Assembly (NCBI GenBank): GCA_947646735.1 | Contig: CANTFK010000809.1 | Coordinates: forward strand, 62,001-126,000 | Source of the DNA: Peronospora farinosa | Lineage: Eukaryota; Oomycota; Peronosporomycetes; Peronosporales; Peronosporaceae | Length of the DNA stretch: 64,000 nt | Direction of reading: 5' to 3' | Part shown: in pieces, positions 1 through 10,919 of the stretch | Numbering within the stretch: the first letter of the stretch is position 1 | How the letters are laid out: each line of letters starts with the position of its first letter | Translations under genes and position numbers: made by a program | The notes under the pieces: model-generated | Database searches by the model: none | What the model saw: only the letters and a program-made list of their open reading frames with translations | Told to the model about the DNA's origin: nothing

Positions 1-298
1 TTGACGAGACAGCAGAAGAAGAGGAAGGCGGCATTTTCTTCTAAAGTTGATTTAGTAGTGTCTAGTTGGACAATTCATCAGAGCGATAGTTAAGTCAGGC
101 ATGGCGATAACGAGAAGCAGTCGCCGTCATGGAAAGCCACGCATGCTTTAACTTACCAGCCTTTTATGCAGACTGTGGTCCACAGGTACAGCAGTTACTG
201 GGCGGGTCACGGCGTGAAAAGCAGAGCAAACGCGGGAGTGAGAGCGGGCAATACAATGGATCTTTTAAGCTTGCAAGACAAGCATCAAGTTGCCGCTA

Positions 299-1475
299 CT
301 AATTGAGGTATTTCTCTTGAACGTCAGGTGCGCTCTGGTCTCCAAAGGCGTAGTCCTTGACGACAGCCGTTTGAAAGTCCACGCCGGTAAACACAAAGCC
401 GTTTGCTTTGTCGACCGCCGCAACAAGTTTCTGTAGTGTAGCGGCATCTTGGATCTGTATTGGCAAGAAACTCACTAGACTGAAGTCTTCGATCACATCA
501 ACCAGAGCTTCGTTCATACGTCGGAACCGCTCAGCAAGTCGCGAGTTGCAAATCGTTGTATGCCGCGGCTCTAACGAGATCTGGTCTTCATCTTCAGCCT
601 CGTCCGGCTCATCGAGACGATCCAGCAGGTACCGCAAGTCCAAGACGTCCGTGTAGAAGTCCAAGTTAAATGCTTCAAAAGAAGTTTCAAGTCAAGTCAG
701 TTCAAGGATCACAGCACTCTCAACGGACACGGCAAACGTACCAAGTTTACCGTACTGTTGAATGAGATCGATCTTGGAGAGTACGTTAATATGCGGTAGT
801 CCGAGACGAACCATTGACGACAAGCTCAGCATAACCACCGATACAAATTTAAAACTGTCGGTACAGTGATGAGCATCTACAAGATGCACCACTGCAAGCT
901 GCAGGAAGAAAAAAAAATAGAGTCACAAAAACTCATTCCATCCCTTCTCTCTCTTCTTTACTACACATTGTACAAAAGGGACCGACCACCTACCCGATAG
1001 CCAAGTTTCTCCAGTTTATGAAGAATATGATGCACACTGTTTTCATGTGTATAGAGCTCAACTTGACCTGGAAAATCAAAGAGTATGTACTTGTCCTTGA
1101 GCTTTCCAAGTTTTTCTTCCAACCAGTCAAAGTTCATGTCGATATAATCCATACAATACACGAGTCCTGCAGTTCAAAAGTCCATTTGTAAAATGCATAA
1201 TGAGATACTGTAATTATCACTTGTTTTTTGTATTGAAAGTTGGTGGCAAACGACTGACCGCCATTTGGGCCCAGGTCCAATGCCTCCATAACATTTTCAA
1301 GACAAATTATCTCGGACACGTCAACGTCTGCTACAAATGGCAATTGCTCATTCGCTGGATCCATGTTTACAATAGCCACGTCTCGATGATTTGCCTGTAG
1401 AAACTGTTGCATCCCATTACAATAGGTCGTTTTTCCCGAGCCAGGAGGTCCGAGCACGATCTGGGCAAAAGGCAT
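299..1475 (-). CDS. GPN2: GPN-loop GTPase 2 (GPN2), four exons
   Basis: GPN-loop GTPases act in cytoplasmic assembly and nuclear import of RNA polymerases. Exons on the minus strand are 1475-1259, 1166-994, 898-742 and 672-299; all junctions are GT-AG and the joined frame is 306 residues, close to the usual 310 of GPN2. Seen in order: Walker [11 protein letters not shown] near residue 10, the GPN triplet (LGPNGG) at the end of exon 1, DFPGQVE in exon 2, HLVDAH and the NKxD-like SKID in exon 3, and the conserved VQEKYLN end. The first in-frame ATG gives MPFAQIV; the codon three residues upstream is TTG and was not used. It lies tail-to-head behind the aspartic protease on the same strand. Family assignment is firm; the only uncertainty is GPN2 versus GPN3, and the overall sequence fits GPN2. 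Confidence 0.93.
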
Positions 1476-1728
1476 TTTTGACAAATTGATAGGCCCAACT
1501 AAAAATAAGCGACTCTTTTGCGTATTTTTATGAGAATGGTAGCTAAGTTTTAAGAAAGTAGAACCTAAATGTTACTTCTCGCTCTCTCAACAATTAATGA
1601 CAAAGGACTTGGCAATAGAGAGTTCCTAAGCGCCATTCATCGTGCAAGCGACGCCGATCATCACCTTCCATACCAAATTCTGTATGAATCCGTGTCTTTC
1701 TCTCCTTTAAACGACGGTTTAAACCCTC

Positions 1729-2892
1729 TTAGACAGCGAGTGCAAAGCCAAGACGCGGCTTGCGCGAGTCAGTGCCCCAGTCGAAGACAGTGTAGTGCTT
1801 GCGCATGAAGACGTCACCCAAGATCCACAATGGTCCAGTAGGGGCCGGAATGTCAATACCCATGAAGGCAAAGAGACAGATGGGACCGGCTTTCAAAGTG
1901 TACTCGTCCTTAGTCAGCGTGTAGGACTTGCCATTGAGCACAAAGGAAATATCGGGTGCCGCCGCTGAACAGCTGATAAGGTATTCACCCATAATGAACT
2001 TGTGTGCTCCTACTAGGGCCGCCAATTTTGCCACTTGATCCTTGGGGCCTGCAATAAGTGACGTCCCAGAGTCCACGATAGCTCGATCAACACTTGTCAA
2101 CTTTTCTCCTTTTGCTTCCACTGCATCTAGCTTAACCGACCAGTAGGTAACACTAGTCACATCAACATATTCCAGTTCTCCCTTGTAATGGGACTTGTCG
2201 ACTCCTCCAAATGTCAACTCGCCGTCTTTCCGGTCACCGAGGTAAAAGGCAAATACAGGTTCATCCAATAGGCCATTTTGAATCATCCGATGGAACGGTG
2301 TCTTCAAGTGATCAACACTGATAGCGTCAAAGGCAAGACCAAATAGACCATCAAATTTGCCTAGATAATAGGCTGGACCTAAGCCCTTCGTGACATTCAC
2401 CTCGGCAAAGAATTGATCAGTCACGGTGAGTCCACCCAATTGCAGTGAGTCTTGAGACAGGAAACCGGACACGGGTCCACTACCGTACATGATGCTGAAT
2501 TCTGTACCATTGGACTTGTACGTACTGGACTTGTCATGGTCGTACACATGATGAGATCCGAACTTCCTGTTCGGGACCCACAAGTTACTTGACCCCGTAT
2601 CAAAGATGACAGAAAAGAGCTGAGGGGGTGATCCGATTGAGATTGAGCCATAGTACTGCGCGTTCTGGAAGTCACGGATAATGACGTCAGCAGCGCCTTG
2701 TACAGAGATTTGCGGTCGAAAGTCCACGAAAGGATTCCAGATACCTGGAGATTGTAGAGCATGTACATTACGCAAGAGAGATGACACAAACTCGTTGTCA
2801 TTGCGCTTTTTCATTGGTACACGCAGTACAATCGCATTGGAGAGATTGAGAATCACTAGCAGTGCTGAGCATAGTAACGACAAGCGTAACAT
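1729..2892 (-). CDS. Pepsin-type aspartic protease (family A1), secreted or vacuolar
   Basis: Single-exon gene of 387 residues. A hydrophobic N-terminal signal peptide (about residues 1-20) is followed by a propeptide-like stretch, then the bilobal A1 fold. First active-site motif FDTGSSNLWVP has its Asp at about residue 98; flap tyrosine sits in IMYGSG near 136; second motif VDSGTS has its Asp near 274. The end (LGDVFMRKHYTVFD) is the typical C-terminal signature. Length matches cathepsin D/pepsin-like enzymes. It therefore enters the secretory route and cleaves proteins at acid pH in the vacuole or outside the cell. No C-terminal membrane segment is present, unlike some larger oomycete aspartic proteases. 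Start ATG at 2892 is the first Met and carries the signal peptide. Confidence 0.95.
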   Translation of the reverse strand: MLRLSLLCSALLVILNLSNAIVLRVPMKKRNDNEFVSSLLRNVHALQSPGIWNPFVDFRPQISVQGAADVIIRDFQNAQYYGSISIGSPPQLFSVIFDTGSSNLWVPNRKFGSHHVYDHDKSSTYKSNGTEFSIMYGSGPVSGFLSQDSLQLGGLTVTDQFFAEVNVTKGLGPAYYLGKFDGLFGLAFDAISVDHLKTPFHRMIQNGLLDEPVFAFYLGDRKDGELTFGGVDKSHYKGELEYVDVTSVTYWSVKLDAVEAKGEKLTSVDRAIVDSGTSLIAGPKDQVAKLAALVGAHKFIMGEYLISCSAAAPDISFVLNGKSYTLTKDEYTLKAGPICLFAFMGIDIPAPTGPLWILGDVFMRKHYTVFDWGTDSRKPRLGFALAV

Positions 2893-3142
2893 TGGGAGAG
2901 ATTTGGAAGAGGAGCTTTTTAGGATCTGATGGGTTTCGTAGGATTCTGATACAGAAGGTAGATGCCCCCGGTCCCAAGTGTATCACTATAGGCAGAATAC
3001 CGAGTCTGAGAGACCAATTTCAAAGGCACATACGAATCTAGAAGAATTTCCCGCGGGACATGAAGATCAAGTATGCAAGATGTGGTCGGACCGTGGTAAA
3101 AATTGTGAGTGAGTGCTTTAATTTGATGGAGAATGTGGAAGA

Positions 3143-4399
3143 TTAGTTTGCAGTGTTGTCGATGTGAAGAATACACGATTGTCGTAGAACAGTAGTGTGA
3201 AACATAGGGACATCTTCCTTCTGAACGCCCATTAACTTGGACAACCGTGCAAGACGCTTCTTATCGAGTGCTTTCGTAAATAAATCGGCAGGATTGTCGA
3301 CTCCAGCAACTTTTTCCAGAATCACCTTCTTTAATTTGACCTGCTCACGAACAAAGTGCCAGCGTAACTCGATATGTCTCGTACGACGGGAAAAAGTTGG
3401 ATTTGTCGCCATCACGTATGCACTCTGACTGTCAATTCCAATGTGCATCTCAACAGGAATAGTTGGTAATATTTCACTTACAATGTTTCGCTCTCCAATC
3501 GCTTCCATTGTAGCTTCGCATGCTGCCACATACTCAGCCTCGGCCGTTGACAAGGCTATGATCGGCTGTCGCTTTGACGACCATGATATTGCACCACCTG
3601 CAAGTAAGAAAACAAAACCTACAGTACTCTTTCGGTCTGCAGCATCTGAAGCCCAGTCACTATCACAGTAACCTTGAATTACAATCTTTTGATGCTGAGT
3701 CGTTTGCGCACGCTTGTACACTTTGCCATAATCAAGTGTTCCAGCGAGATATCGAAGGACACGTTTCACACAACCAACGTGATGTTTAGTCGGATTGGCC
3801 ACAAATCGACTTAGCTGACCCACTGCATATGCCAAGTCGGGTCGCGAACATGTTGTCAAATACATTAACATTCCCACCGCACCACGATAATCAAACGTCT
3901 TATCGATGTCATCCTTTTCTTCTGCACACATTAGGTTTTGCTTTGTCTCAAGCGGGTTTCCAACTGCATGTGCTTGTTCAAAGTGAAACTTCTGTAGAAT
4001 CTCACGTGAGTACTTTCTTGACTTATCTTAATGGCATCTTGACTCGATTGCACTTCGACACCAAGATACTCCGTGAGCTCACCTTGATCTTTGATACCAT
4101 ACTGCAATTCCAGCTTTCCAAATAAGTCAACCTTGACTGCTTCGTTGTTTGTTGCGCATAAAATGTCGTCAACGTACACCAGCACCAGCACTATCGTTCC
4201 ATCCGTGTCCTGACGATAGTATAGACACGGTTCCGTTAAGCATCTTTGATACTCATTTTCCATCATCCAATTGTGTAACTCATCATTCCACTCACGTCCA
4301 GCTTGACGTAAGCCATACAATGCCTTGCGCACCACATACATGTGTTCCTTACGTCTGCATGGAATTCCGTCAATCGAGATGGATATCTCGAGAGAGGCG
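3143..4399 (-). pseudogene. Copia reverse transcriptase C-terminal part and RNase H
   Basis: Continuation of copia pol downstream of the inserted LTR. From 4399 the RT motif VRKALYGLRQAGREW is followed by the catalytic LVYVDDILCA and the segment ending in LTEYLGVEV. After a frame change near 3931 comes GYCDSDWASDAADRKST, LSTAEAEYVA and the end NPADLFTKAL, all hallmark copia RNase H motifs (Asp, Glu and Asp of the active site are present). The frame ends near 3143 without a recognisable polypurine tract or LTR. Coding remains readable, so decay is moderate. Confidence 0.9.
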
Positions 4400-4647
4400 T
4401 GTTGGAATAAGTTGAAGAACAGTGGAAGTTGCTGGCAGTTGGCAGTGGATGGCAAGGCATGTGAATGGCAGTTGGTGTGCTTCATGGTTGAAGGTATGAG
4501 AGGGGAGTCGTGCTGACGCAGAGTCCCAGGTTGTACTTGCCAACTGGCATAGGCCACGAAGAGATGTATGTTAGGACAGTAGGGCTTGTGTTGTATGGTA
4601 AAAATGAACGACAGTTCCGAAATTGTATCGTGTGACACAAGTGTACA
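4400..4647 (+). repeat. Inverted solo copia LTR inserted in the reverse transcriptase
   Basis: 248 bp beginning TGTTGGAATAAG and ending GTGTACA, essentially identical (one difference seen by eye) to the reverse complement of 8301-8548. It lies in the opposite orientation to the surrounding copia pol, between the codons for NATL and the segment leading into IDGIPC. It interrupts the RT fingers region. The flanks do not form an obvious 5-bp target duplication, and the four bases after its 3' end (TTAT) match the first four bases after the other LTR. Confidence 0.88.
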
Positions 4648-4649
4648 TT

Positions 4650-6104
4650 ATCTAAAGTTGCATTTAAATACGCAGTGTTAATATCACCACCGTACACCTT
4701 GAGGTTCAATTCTGCCGCTAATGCAAGCGTCATCCTGAAACTTGACATACGTGCTACAGGAGAGAAAGTCTCACCAAAGTCAATAACAGGCCGCTGCCAA
4801 TATCCCAAAGCAACCAAGCGTGCCTTAAAACGGATTACATATCCGTATTGATCCGTTTTAAGTTGCCCACACCCACATGGTTTTAATCGCTTTGGCTTCT
4901 GGTGGTATGTCAGCCGTAGGAATTTCTTCCAGTACATTCTTAAGCTGCATTGCATCCATTTCTTCACGCTGAGCTTCGTGCCAAAAATCTGCATATTTTG
5001 ACCGTCCAGCGTCTCTGGTGCTCCGTGGCATTCTGACGTCACTCGCACGAATAAACTGGCCAAGTTTGTCCAGCACTCTTGCGTGTGTGGTCAAAGCAAC
5101 AAAATCTTTGTACCTATTCGGCTTGTGTCGCTTCGCCGCCTCTCTCAGACTTGCACGTCGTCGACACATCGCTGTATTATCATCATTCATATGTGATGAG
5201 ACATCACCGTTTGATGGTACATCACTATGCCGCTGCCTCTTTCTTGTTTCACTTTCCTCACTAGCGATCTGCTCACCCGATTTCTTGTTCGACAAGTCTT
5301 GCAACGTGTCTTCGACACTAACGTCTGCTTCAAACGTTGAAACACTGACATAACTTGGTGTCGTAATAGATTCCAAATCATCACTCCTGGTATCTAAAAA
5401 ATCCTGGCCATCAACATCAGTATAGGAGTCACCACTAACATCATCATCGTCGTGATACGCACTATCCATGTCATCACGACGGATGTCTCGGGCAGAACCA
5501 CCGTAGTCACCGTCGACAATGCTATCAACATCGTAGTCACCGTCGTCACCGTCGACTATCCCATCCGCCGCCTCGGTGCCAAGAATATCATAAGTGGCAT
5601 CGCCCGTGACGGATGCGTCGACACCGGTCGCCTCGTTATCTGCAAAAACTGGAGAGAAAGTACCATTAGCAACAGACGCCGGGGCAGAGCGAGTGTCGCC
5701 GTCGTGGGGAGAAAAACGAAGTCGATCCAGGAGAGGCACATAGGTGGTGCACTGATGGCGATCACGGTAGACAATAGACTCATCAATGGCTACGCCTGCA
5801 GCCCACTTGCGAGTGGGAAATAGATTTTGTACCCCACCTGGTCGTCCCAAAGCCCCAGTACAAATCCGATTGTCGCATTGTCCTTGTGTCGTGGACGATC
5901 TGGACCCTTTGGCACGTGAACATACGCGAGTGTCCCAAACACACGAATATGATGAAGATCTGGTTTGACACCAAACATGCGTTCGTGCGGTGTGCAGTTC
6001 GCCGCCTTGTTGTAAACGCGATTTTTGAGGTATACAGCATATTCAAAGGCATCTGGCCATAACTGGGGTGAAAAACCAGAGTCTCGAAGCATCGTCTTCG
6101 TCAT
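4650..6104 (-). pseudogene. Copia integrase C-terminal part, linker and reverse transcriptase N-terminal part
   Basis: Starting at 6104 a frame reads the integrase tail (VYLKNRVYN, PHERMFGVKPD, VRVFGT-like IRVFGTLAYVHVP). A frame change near 5800-5850 leads into a long acidic, Asp-rich linker (about 5750-5250) and then the RT entry region (EAQREEMDAMQ and a KTMWVW motif near 4860-5000). Another frame change leads to RFKARLVALGYWQ and DINTAYLNATL, where the inverted LTR interrupts. Two or more indels make it non-functional. Domain order is the usual copia one. Confidence 0.87.
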
Positions 6105-8288
6105 GTCACTTAGCGACTGGTGTTGTCTCCACGGGATTCATGTGAGAACTTTTTGGTCCAACCTGCACATGCTGAATTCCTCGTGCGTTATACCATGCAT
6201 CGATATCGTGGTTTACAAACTCACCACCTTTGTCCGTAAGAATAATCTTCACCGGTAACGCGCGATGTCCTTCATGATATGCCAACTACGATGCACAATC
6301 TTCTTGATGCTTCGTCCAGCTTGCCGCTCGGCCCAATTGACGTAGTTTTTCATCAATTCATTCACCGTTTCTGCGTCCTTCTTTGCCAGAAGATGTGCTG
6401 TCAAGTACCGTCCATAATAACGAGAATTGCCGTATACTTGGTGCCATTATTTCTCGATGGAAAAAAAGATCAGCATACACAACTTGATTGAGACCTGTGA
6501 TATCGTGCTCTTTCTTCTTGTTTCGACGTTGGCGCCGCTGTTTACCAACATGACATGCGTCACACGGAGATGATTTCCGCCCCGTCAGAATCATACCATG
6601 GACAAAGCCTTGATCTACCATGGTCTTCAAATACTGTTCACAGATGTGTCCAAGACGCTGATGCCAAAGATTCATAGTAGCCAGTCCTTCTGCCGCTGAA
6701 TACTTTGCTTCTGCCTGAGGTAACGTTCCAACAACAAAAGAATCAACGACTGGATTTTCCGCATATTCTGTGTGATGCGATTCCAATTTTCGTGGATTCA
6801 GAGGTAGCATCGAGTTCAGCACTCGATATGATGAGAATCCCCACGTTCCATCATGATGTTCGGCTCGGATAAGCGGTTGGTCACGATAGTAGACCATAAA
6901 ATCCGTGCTTGAAGTAGCCATGTCAACTTTGAATCCTTGTTCGACTGCCCTACCTGAAGAGAAAAGTCCGTGTTCCGCATCTGGAACATGCAACACGTGG
7001 TCCAGGAGAAAACATTTCTCTATCCCATCAACTTTTGTAACCATTTTAATGGTACCCATTCCAGTCACTTTTGCATGAAGGGCTGTTGATATACCGGAGA
7101 GGCTAACCTCCGACTTAGATGAAACTGGATTGTACTCAACAAAATCTTCTCGATTTGCTGACACGTGAACGTTTGCACCTGTGTCTAAACACCAGTGATG
7201 TGTGACTAGTGCCGTACTGTCAGCAATGTTAATTCTTTCTGACAACCCCTTAACCTTTTGTTTTGCAGCACCACTTCCTCGCTTGGTCATTCGCTGCGAA
7301 TTAGAGATAGCTGGTATCGAAGGATCCGACAATTTTCCCGTCTTCAACCTCAATACATCTACCTCGCATGTATTTTGTTTATCTTGACCTCGCGAATTTT
7401 TCACCGCCTGCGCCTTCTTCTGCGGTTGTGTCGCAAAACATACGCGTGGCTTTTGTGATTCTCGTGCCGCTTCTTTACAATCACGTTTGAAATGTCCTGT
7501 CTTGCCGCAGTTGTAACAAGACCTGGTGTCCTTCCTCTCTCCCCGTCCAATCGTATTCTTTCTCGCTTTGTCCACTTTTCTTGACCCTGCATATTCTCCT
7601 TGTAGATACCCTCCATGTGAAAATCCCTTAGTTGACTTTCGAATTTGATACCTTGAGCTTGCTGCACGAATCTGCTCCTCCAACTCGTCCATATCTTTAG
7701 CTGGTGAATTTCCACACCAGTTCTGCGTTTGGATCAGTCCAAATTCTGGTACCGTGCTGGGTAGACTCTGTAGTGTATACATCATCATTGTCGTAAACGA
7801 GAGCTTGCTTCCATAATCCGCCAGTTCAAGCTCCTTGTTTTTCATCTGACGCAAATGATCCTCGATATCAATGTCAGTATTATATCGCATTCGGCCAGCT
7901 CTTCTTCAAGACGTTGCACAGCGTGAAAAGTCGCAACTGTATTTGCTCGATTTTCAAACCGCTTGCAAAGTGTTGCAAACAGTGCACTTCCTGTCTTCTC
8001 CGTCCTATAGAGTTCCGCCAGCTCTGGCGAAAGTGACATCATAATCTCCCGTCGAAGTCTTCTTTCAAGCTTTTGTAGCTTGGCCTTGCCTTCATCAGTT
8101 GAGAGATACTTCCGGCCGATATGACCGCATGCAACATCCCAAAGTTCTTGGTCGATGTCTTGTAGCGCCATCATCGCCATTTCCTTGTAGGTATGCCAGT
8201 ACTGACCTTTAAAGTTACGTGGCATGTCATCCTTTGAATACATCTTCACACCTTGTCCGCTATCCTGAGGAACCATAGTTGGGCTCAT
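6105..8288 (-). pseudogene. Copia gag, protease and integrase N-terminal part
   Basis: Gag starts at an ATG (8288) that lies inside the primer binding site; a second Met follows four codons later. Gag changes frame near 7850-7890. The zinc knuckle CYNCGKTGHFKRDC is at about 7460-7510, the protease motif WCLDTGANVHVSA at about 7150-7190, and the GAG-pre-integrase segment LWHQRLGHI with CDACHVGK at about 6540-6680. The integrase start (VVYADL) is interrupted near 6400-6480; further in, TDKGGEFVNHD and an HMNPVE-like stretch (about 6130-6240) can still be read in broken frames and supply the Asp and Glu of the DDE core. Confidence 0.88.
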
Positions 8289-8293
8289 AACCC
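8281..8293 (-). promoter_or_regulatory. Primer binding site like the anticodon arm of initiator tRNA-Met
   Basis: Minus-strand GGGTTATGAGCCC lies 7 nt inside the 5' LTR. It matches 12 of 13 bases of the complement of the initiator tRNA-Met anticodon arm (GGGTTATGGGCCC), the half-tRNA primer used by Drosophila copia. It does not start with TGG as a 3'-end primer site would. The gag ATG is part of this site. Confidence 0.6.
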
Positions 8294-8300
8294 TTTATAA

Positions 8301-8548
8301 TGTACACTTGTGTCACACGATACAATTTCGGAACTGTCGTTCATTTTTACCATACAACACAAGCCCTACTGTCCTAACATACATCTCTTCGTGGCCTATG
8401 CCAGTTGGCAAGTACAACCTGGGACTCTGCGTCAGCACGACTCCCCTCTCATACTTTCAACCATGAAGCACACCAACTGCCATTCACATGCCTTGCCATC
8501 CACTGCCAACTGCCAGCAACTTCCACTGTTCTTCAACTTATTCCAACA
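8301..8548 (-). repeat. 5' LTR of the copia element
   Basis: 248 bp on the minus strand from TGTTGGAATAAG to GTGTACA (TG...CA ends). It directly precedes the primer site and gag. A second copy, reversed, is at 4400-4647. Confidence 0.87.
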
Positions 8549-8950
8549 ATAGGGATTCTTTCAAAGCTGTACAATGGAATGCCCGACGGCTACACTGATG
8601 CTACATGTTTTCTTGATGTAGGTGCATATGAATCTGCACCAAGTACATTCAGTTAAGACATGATGAACTTTGAAGTAGTAGAAGAGATCTATCAATATGA
8701 TTTTGAACGGCTTTGTGCTTAGAGCATGAACATACTCATTCAAACAGGTGCATTCCATCGTTCATGGATAAACCATATAGTTCGCAACAAGGTGATCTTG
8801 AAGTCCTTGATTTATTAGTGTCTCAATAGTTATCACTCCCTTCATCTCGTAGATCACCAGAAAAAAACATCAGAAAGGGATTGTATCTGACAAGGACATT
8901 GATATCATAAACCTCTGCTAACAGACGCTCTAGATGTACAATTCACTAGT
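8549..8950. other. Intergenic, nothing recognised
   Basis: Separates the copia LTR from the 3' end of the first aquaglyceroporin. Only short unconvincing reading frames are present; no repeat or RNA gene was recognised. Confidence 0.6.
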
Positions 8951-9775
8951 CTACTCGTGTGGGTGAAAGTTCTCAATGAGGCCCACGTACATGCCAGCAC
9001 CAAGCATCCCGCCAACAAACGGACCAACGATTGGGATCCAGAAGTAGAAGCTTCGAGCCGTGAAAACTTTCGAGCCCCATCCAGCAAAGAAAGTAAAAAG
9101 ACGAGGACCAAAGTCACGAGCTGGATTCAAAGCGTAGCCAGTGTCAAGGCCAAACGCCATACCCACGCAGGTTAACATCAGAGCTACAGCAGCCGGGAAG
9201 GTGTAGGGACTAGCGGGTTTGTTGCGATTGTCACCGACAGCGAAGATGCCGCTGACAAGGAGAGCCGTGCCTACGATTTCGTTAGCAAGACCGCACCAAT
9301 TGGGGATCTGCTCGTTGGGGTATGTGGCAAAGATACCCTGAGTAGTTAAACGTTCCGGGTCTTGAACGTCAAACCATGGATAGTATACGAGAAACACTAC
9401 CCCCGCGGCAGCAAAGGCACCTAGGATCTGGGCAATAAAGTAACCAGGAAGCTTGTACCACTCAAAGCGTCCAAACGCTGCCAAGGTCAGTGTTACTGCT
9501 GGATTGAGGTGACCACCACTAATACCACCCGAAAAATGGATGCCGAATAAAAGTGCAATACCCCAGGCGAGGTTTACCGACAAGTAGTGACCCGCATTGC
9601 CACCACCAAGAACATATTGGGCGACGGAACCATCTCCGATCAACACCAGAATAAAGGTGCCAATAAATTCAGCGAGGTAGGCCCGAATATCGCGGTTGCG
9701 AACGGCGTAGAAGGGAAGACGCGGGTTGCCTTCTATATCCGCATAGTCAGGCTTGAGCGATCCGTATTCGGACAT
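8951..9775 (-). CDS. Aquaglyceroporin (MIP family), copy 1
   Basis: Membrane channel for water, glycerol and small solutes; 274 residues, six membrane segments plus two half-helices. The NPA boxes are HLNPAVTLTL and ALNPARDFG; the Asp after the second NPAR marks the GlpF (glycerol-conducting) branch. Start chosen at the ATG (9775) giving MSEYGSLK, which aligns with the MTEYGTGK start of the neighbouring paralogue and gives the same length; the frame is open upstream only from a non-ATG codon. It is transcribed divergently from copy 2 across about 1.1 kb and is clearly its tandem (inverted) duplicate. A third, more distant copy lies at 33,993. Confidence 0.95.
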   Translation of the reverse strand: MSEYGSLKPDYADIEGNPRLPFYAVRNRDIRAYLAEFIGTFILVLIGDGSVAQYVLGGGNAGHYLSVNLAWGIALLFGIHFSGGISGGHLNPAVTLTLAAFGRFEWYKLPGYFIAQILGAFAAAGVVFLVYYPWFDVQDPERLTTQGIFATYPNEQIPNWCGLANEIVGTALLVSGIFAVGDNRNKPASPYTFPAAVALMLTCVGMAFGLDTGYALNPARDFGPRLFTFFAGWGSKVFTARSFYFWIPIVGPFVGGMLGAGMYVGLIENFHPHE

Positions 9776-9814
9776 TTGTGAGATAGTAGGGAATGAGGAC
9801 GTGAACGGGAGAAT

Positions 9815-9832
9815 GAAAATGCGAGAATGAGG
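9815..9832 (-). promoter_or_regulatory. Oomycete Inr + FPR-like core promoter of aquaglyceroporin copy 1
   Basis: Minus-strand CCTCATTCTCGCATTTTC, about 40 nt before the ATG. It contains YTCANTYY (CTCATTCT) followed by CATTTT, close to the combined oomycete initiator plus flanking-promoter-region core. Position and sequence both fit. Confidence 0.55.
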
Positions 9833-10902
9833 TGCTCTTGGAAAGAGATTATTGAAGAATACTTCTATGACACAAGTGTCTCTGATGTTGATGACACTTC
9901 TGCTACCACAAGCGGCCACACATTGGTACCTCCTGCAAGAGTGTCATTCGGTCTTCGCTCAGCTGCGTCCAAGCACAAAGGATACGAAAAAAACGGCTGC
10001 ACAAAACTTAGAGCAAAGCAAACCGAGAGGTCTCAGTATTGAATAGCATATCGAATGTTGACAAGATTAGCAGCCTTGGATGGTGGTGCGTGGTCCAGCT
10101 GAAAACGATACGTAGGCGATCCTTTGCGTATCAACTCTACCTTTTCAAAACGAAGATTGGTACCCCTCCCCCTCCATCAACTTTGTCCTAGTTGATTAAG
10201 ACTAAAGATCTTTCTTAGCCAGATGAGGCTTCATTGCTCGGGAACATCGACCAGAGATCGGCCAAACCAGGCAAGGATCTTCTCGCATCGGCTGACATGC
10301 TGAAGCGAGAAAAGAGCAAAGAACGTATTGGGCGAAGTAAAGATTTGTCGTTTTGTACAGTCTGTCTCTCCTTCGACACAATGGCGATGCTTCCCGAATC
10401 TCCCGTGTCACAATTGCATGTGCATGTTGAAGCCAGGTCACACTTGATCGGTTGTCTGAATCATGGCTGTCAGTCCAGTAATGCACACCACGTAGATGTT
10501 CGTTGCAAATGGGATTAGACAATTGTTTGAACAAGAGGCATAGCTAAGACGGGTGAGTGTCCATTTGAATCTGCCAGCTAGGAATACTGTCTAAACCTAG
10601 AAAATATCCATGCACAACGTTTTACAGTTAAGTCCTCTTACTGCAGATGTGCCTTTTCTCCAACTCATGTGCAATCCGTTCGTGGTTCCAATCGAATCGA
10701 CGAGAGAATGAGTTATCCAAGGGCAGCTGCTGGTGCCTTACGTACTTTTTTGGAGGGCTGAGGATTTGCATCCCTCGCTGGACTTCTAAGGTTCGAAACC
10801 TTCCACTCAATCTGCTCAAGCGGAATGCCTAGATGATTATCAAACTCAGTCATTGCGTCATTTTCCTTCCACGGCACTAGTCTTTTCTTCAACTACATCC
10901 TC
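9833..10902. other. Shared upstream region of the divergent aquaglyceroporin pair
   Basis: About 1.07 kb between the two core promoters. No convincing gene. Short frames on both strands (about 10,200-10,530) lack family features and oppose each other. It likely holds regulatory sites for both genes. Confidence 0.5.
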
Positions 10903-10910
10903 TTCACTTC
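10903..10910 (+). promoter_or_regulatory. Initiator-like element of aquaglyceroporin copy 2
   Basis: TTCACTTC matches the oomycete initiator YTCANTYY and lies 10 nt before the ATG at 10,920, which would give a very short 5' leader. Confidence 0.45.
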
Positions 10911-10919
10911 AGACCCAGC

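Larger units (their letters stand above)
3143..8548 (-). mobile_element. Degenerate Ty1/copia LTR retrotransposon, 3' LTR not found
   Basis: Order on the minus strand is LTR, gag with zinc knuckle, protease, GAG-pre-integrase, integrase, reverse transcriptase, RNase H, which is the copia order. Several frameshifts separate the coding pieces. A 5' LTR lies at 8548-8301; no matching LTR follows RNase H at the other end (below 3143), so the element is 3'-truncated there. A second LTR of the same family sits inside the reverse transcriptase in the opposite orientation. The element is non-functional as it stands. Confidence 0.93.

Noticed and set aside
9776..9919. 48-codon upstream extension of aquaglyceroporin copy 1
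   Set aside because: Starts at a non-ATG codon, crosses the predicted transcription start, and has no counterpart in the paralogue.
10202..10534. Overlapping frames on both strands in the divergent promoter region
   Set aside because: They oppose each other and show no motif, signal peptide or conserved pattern.
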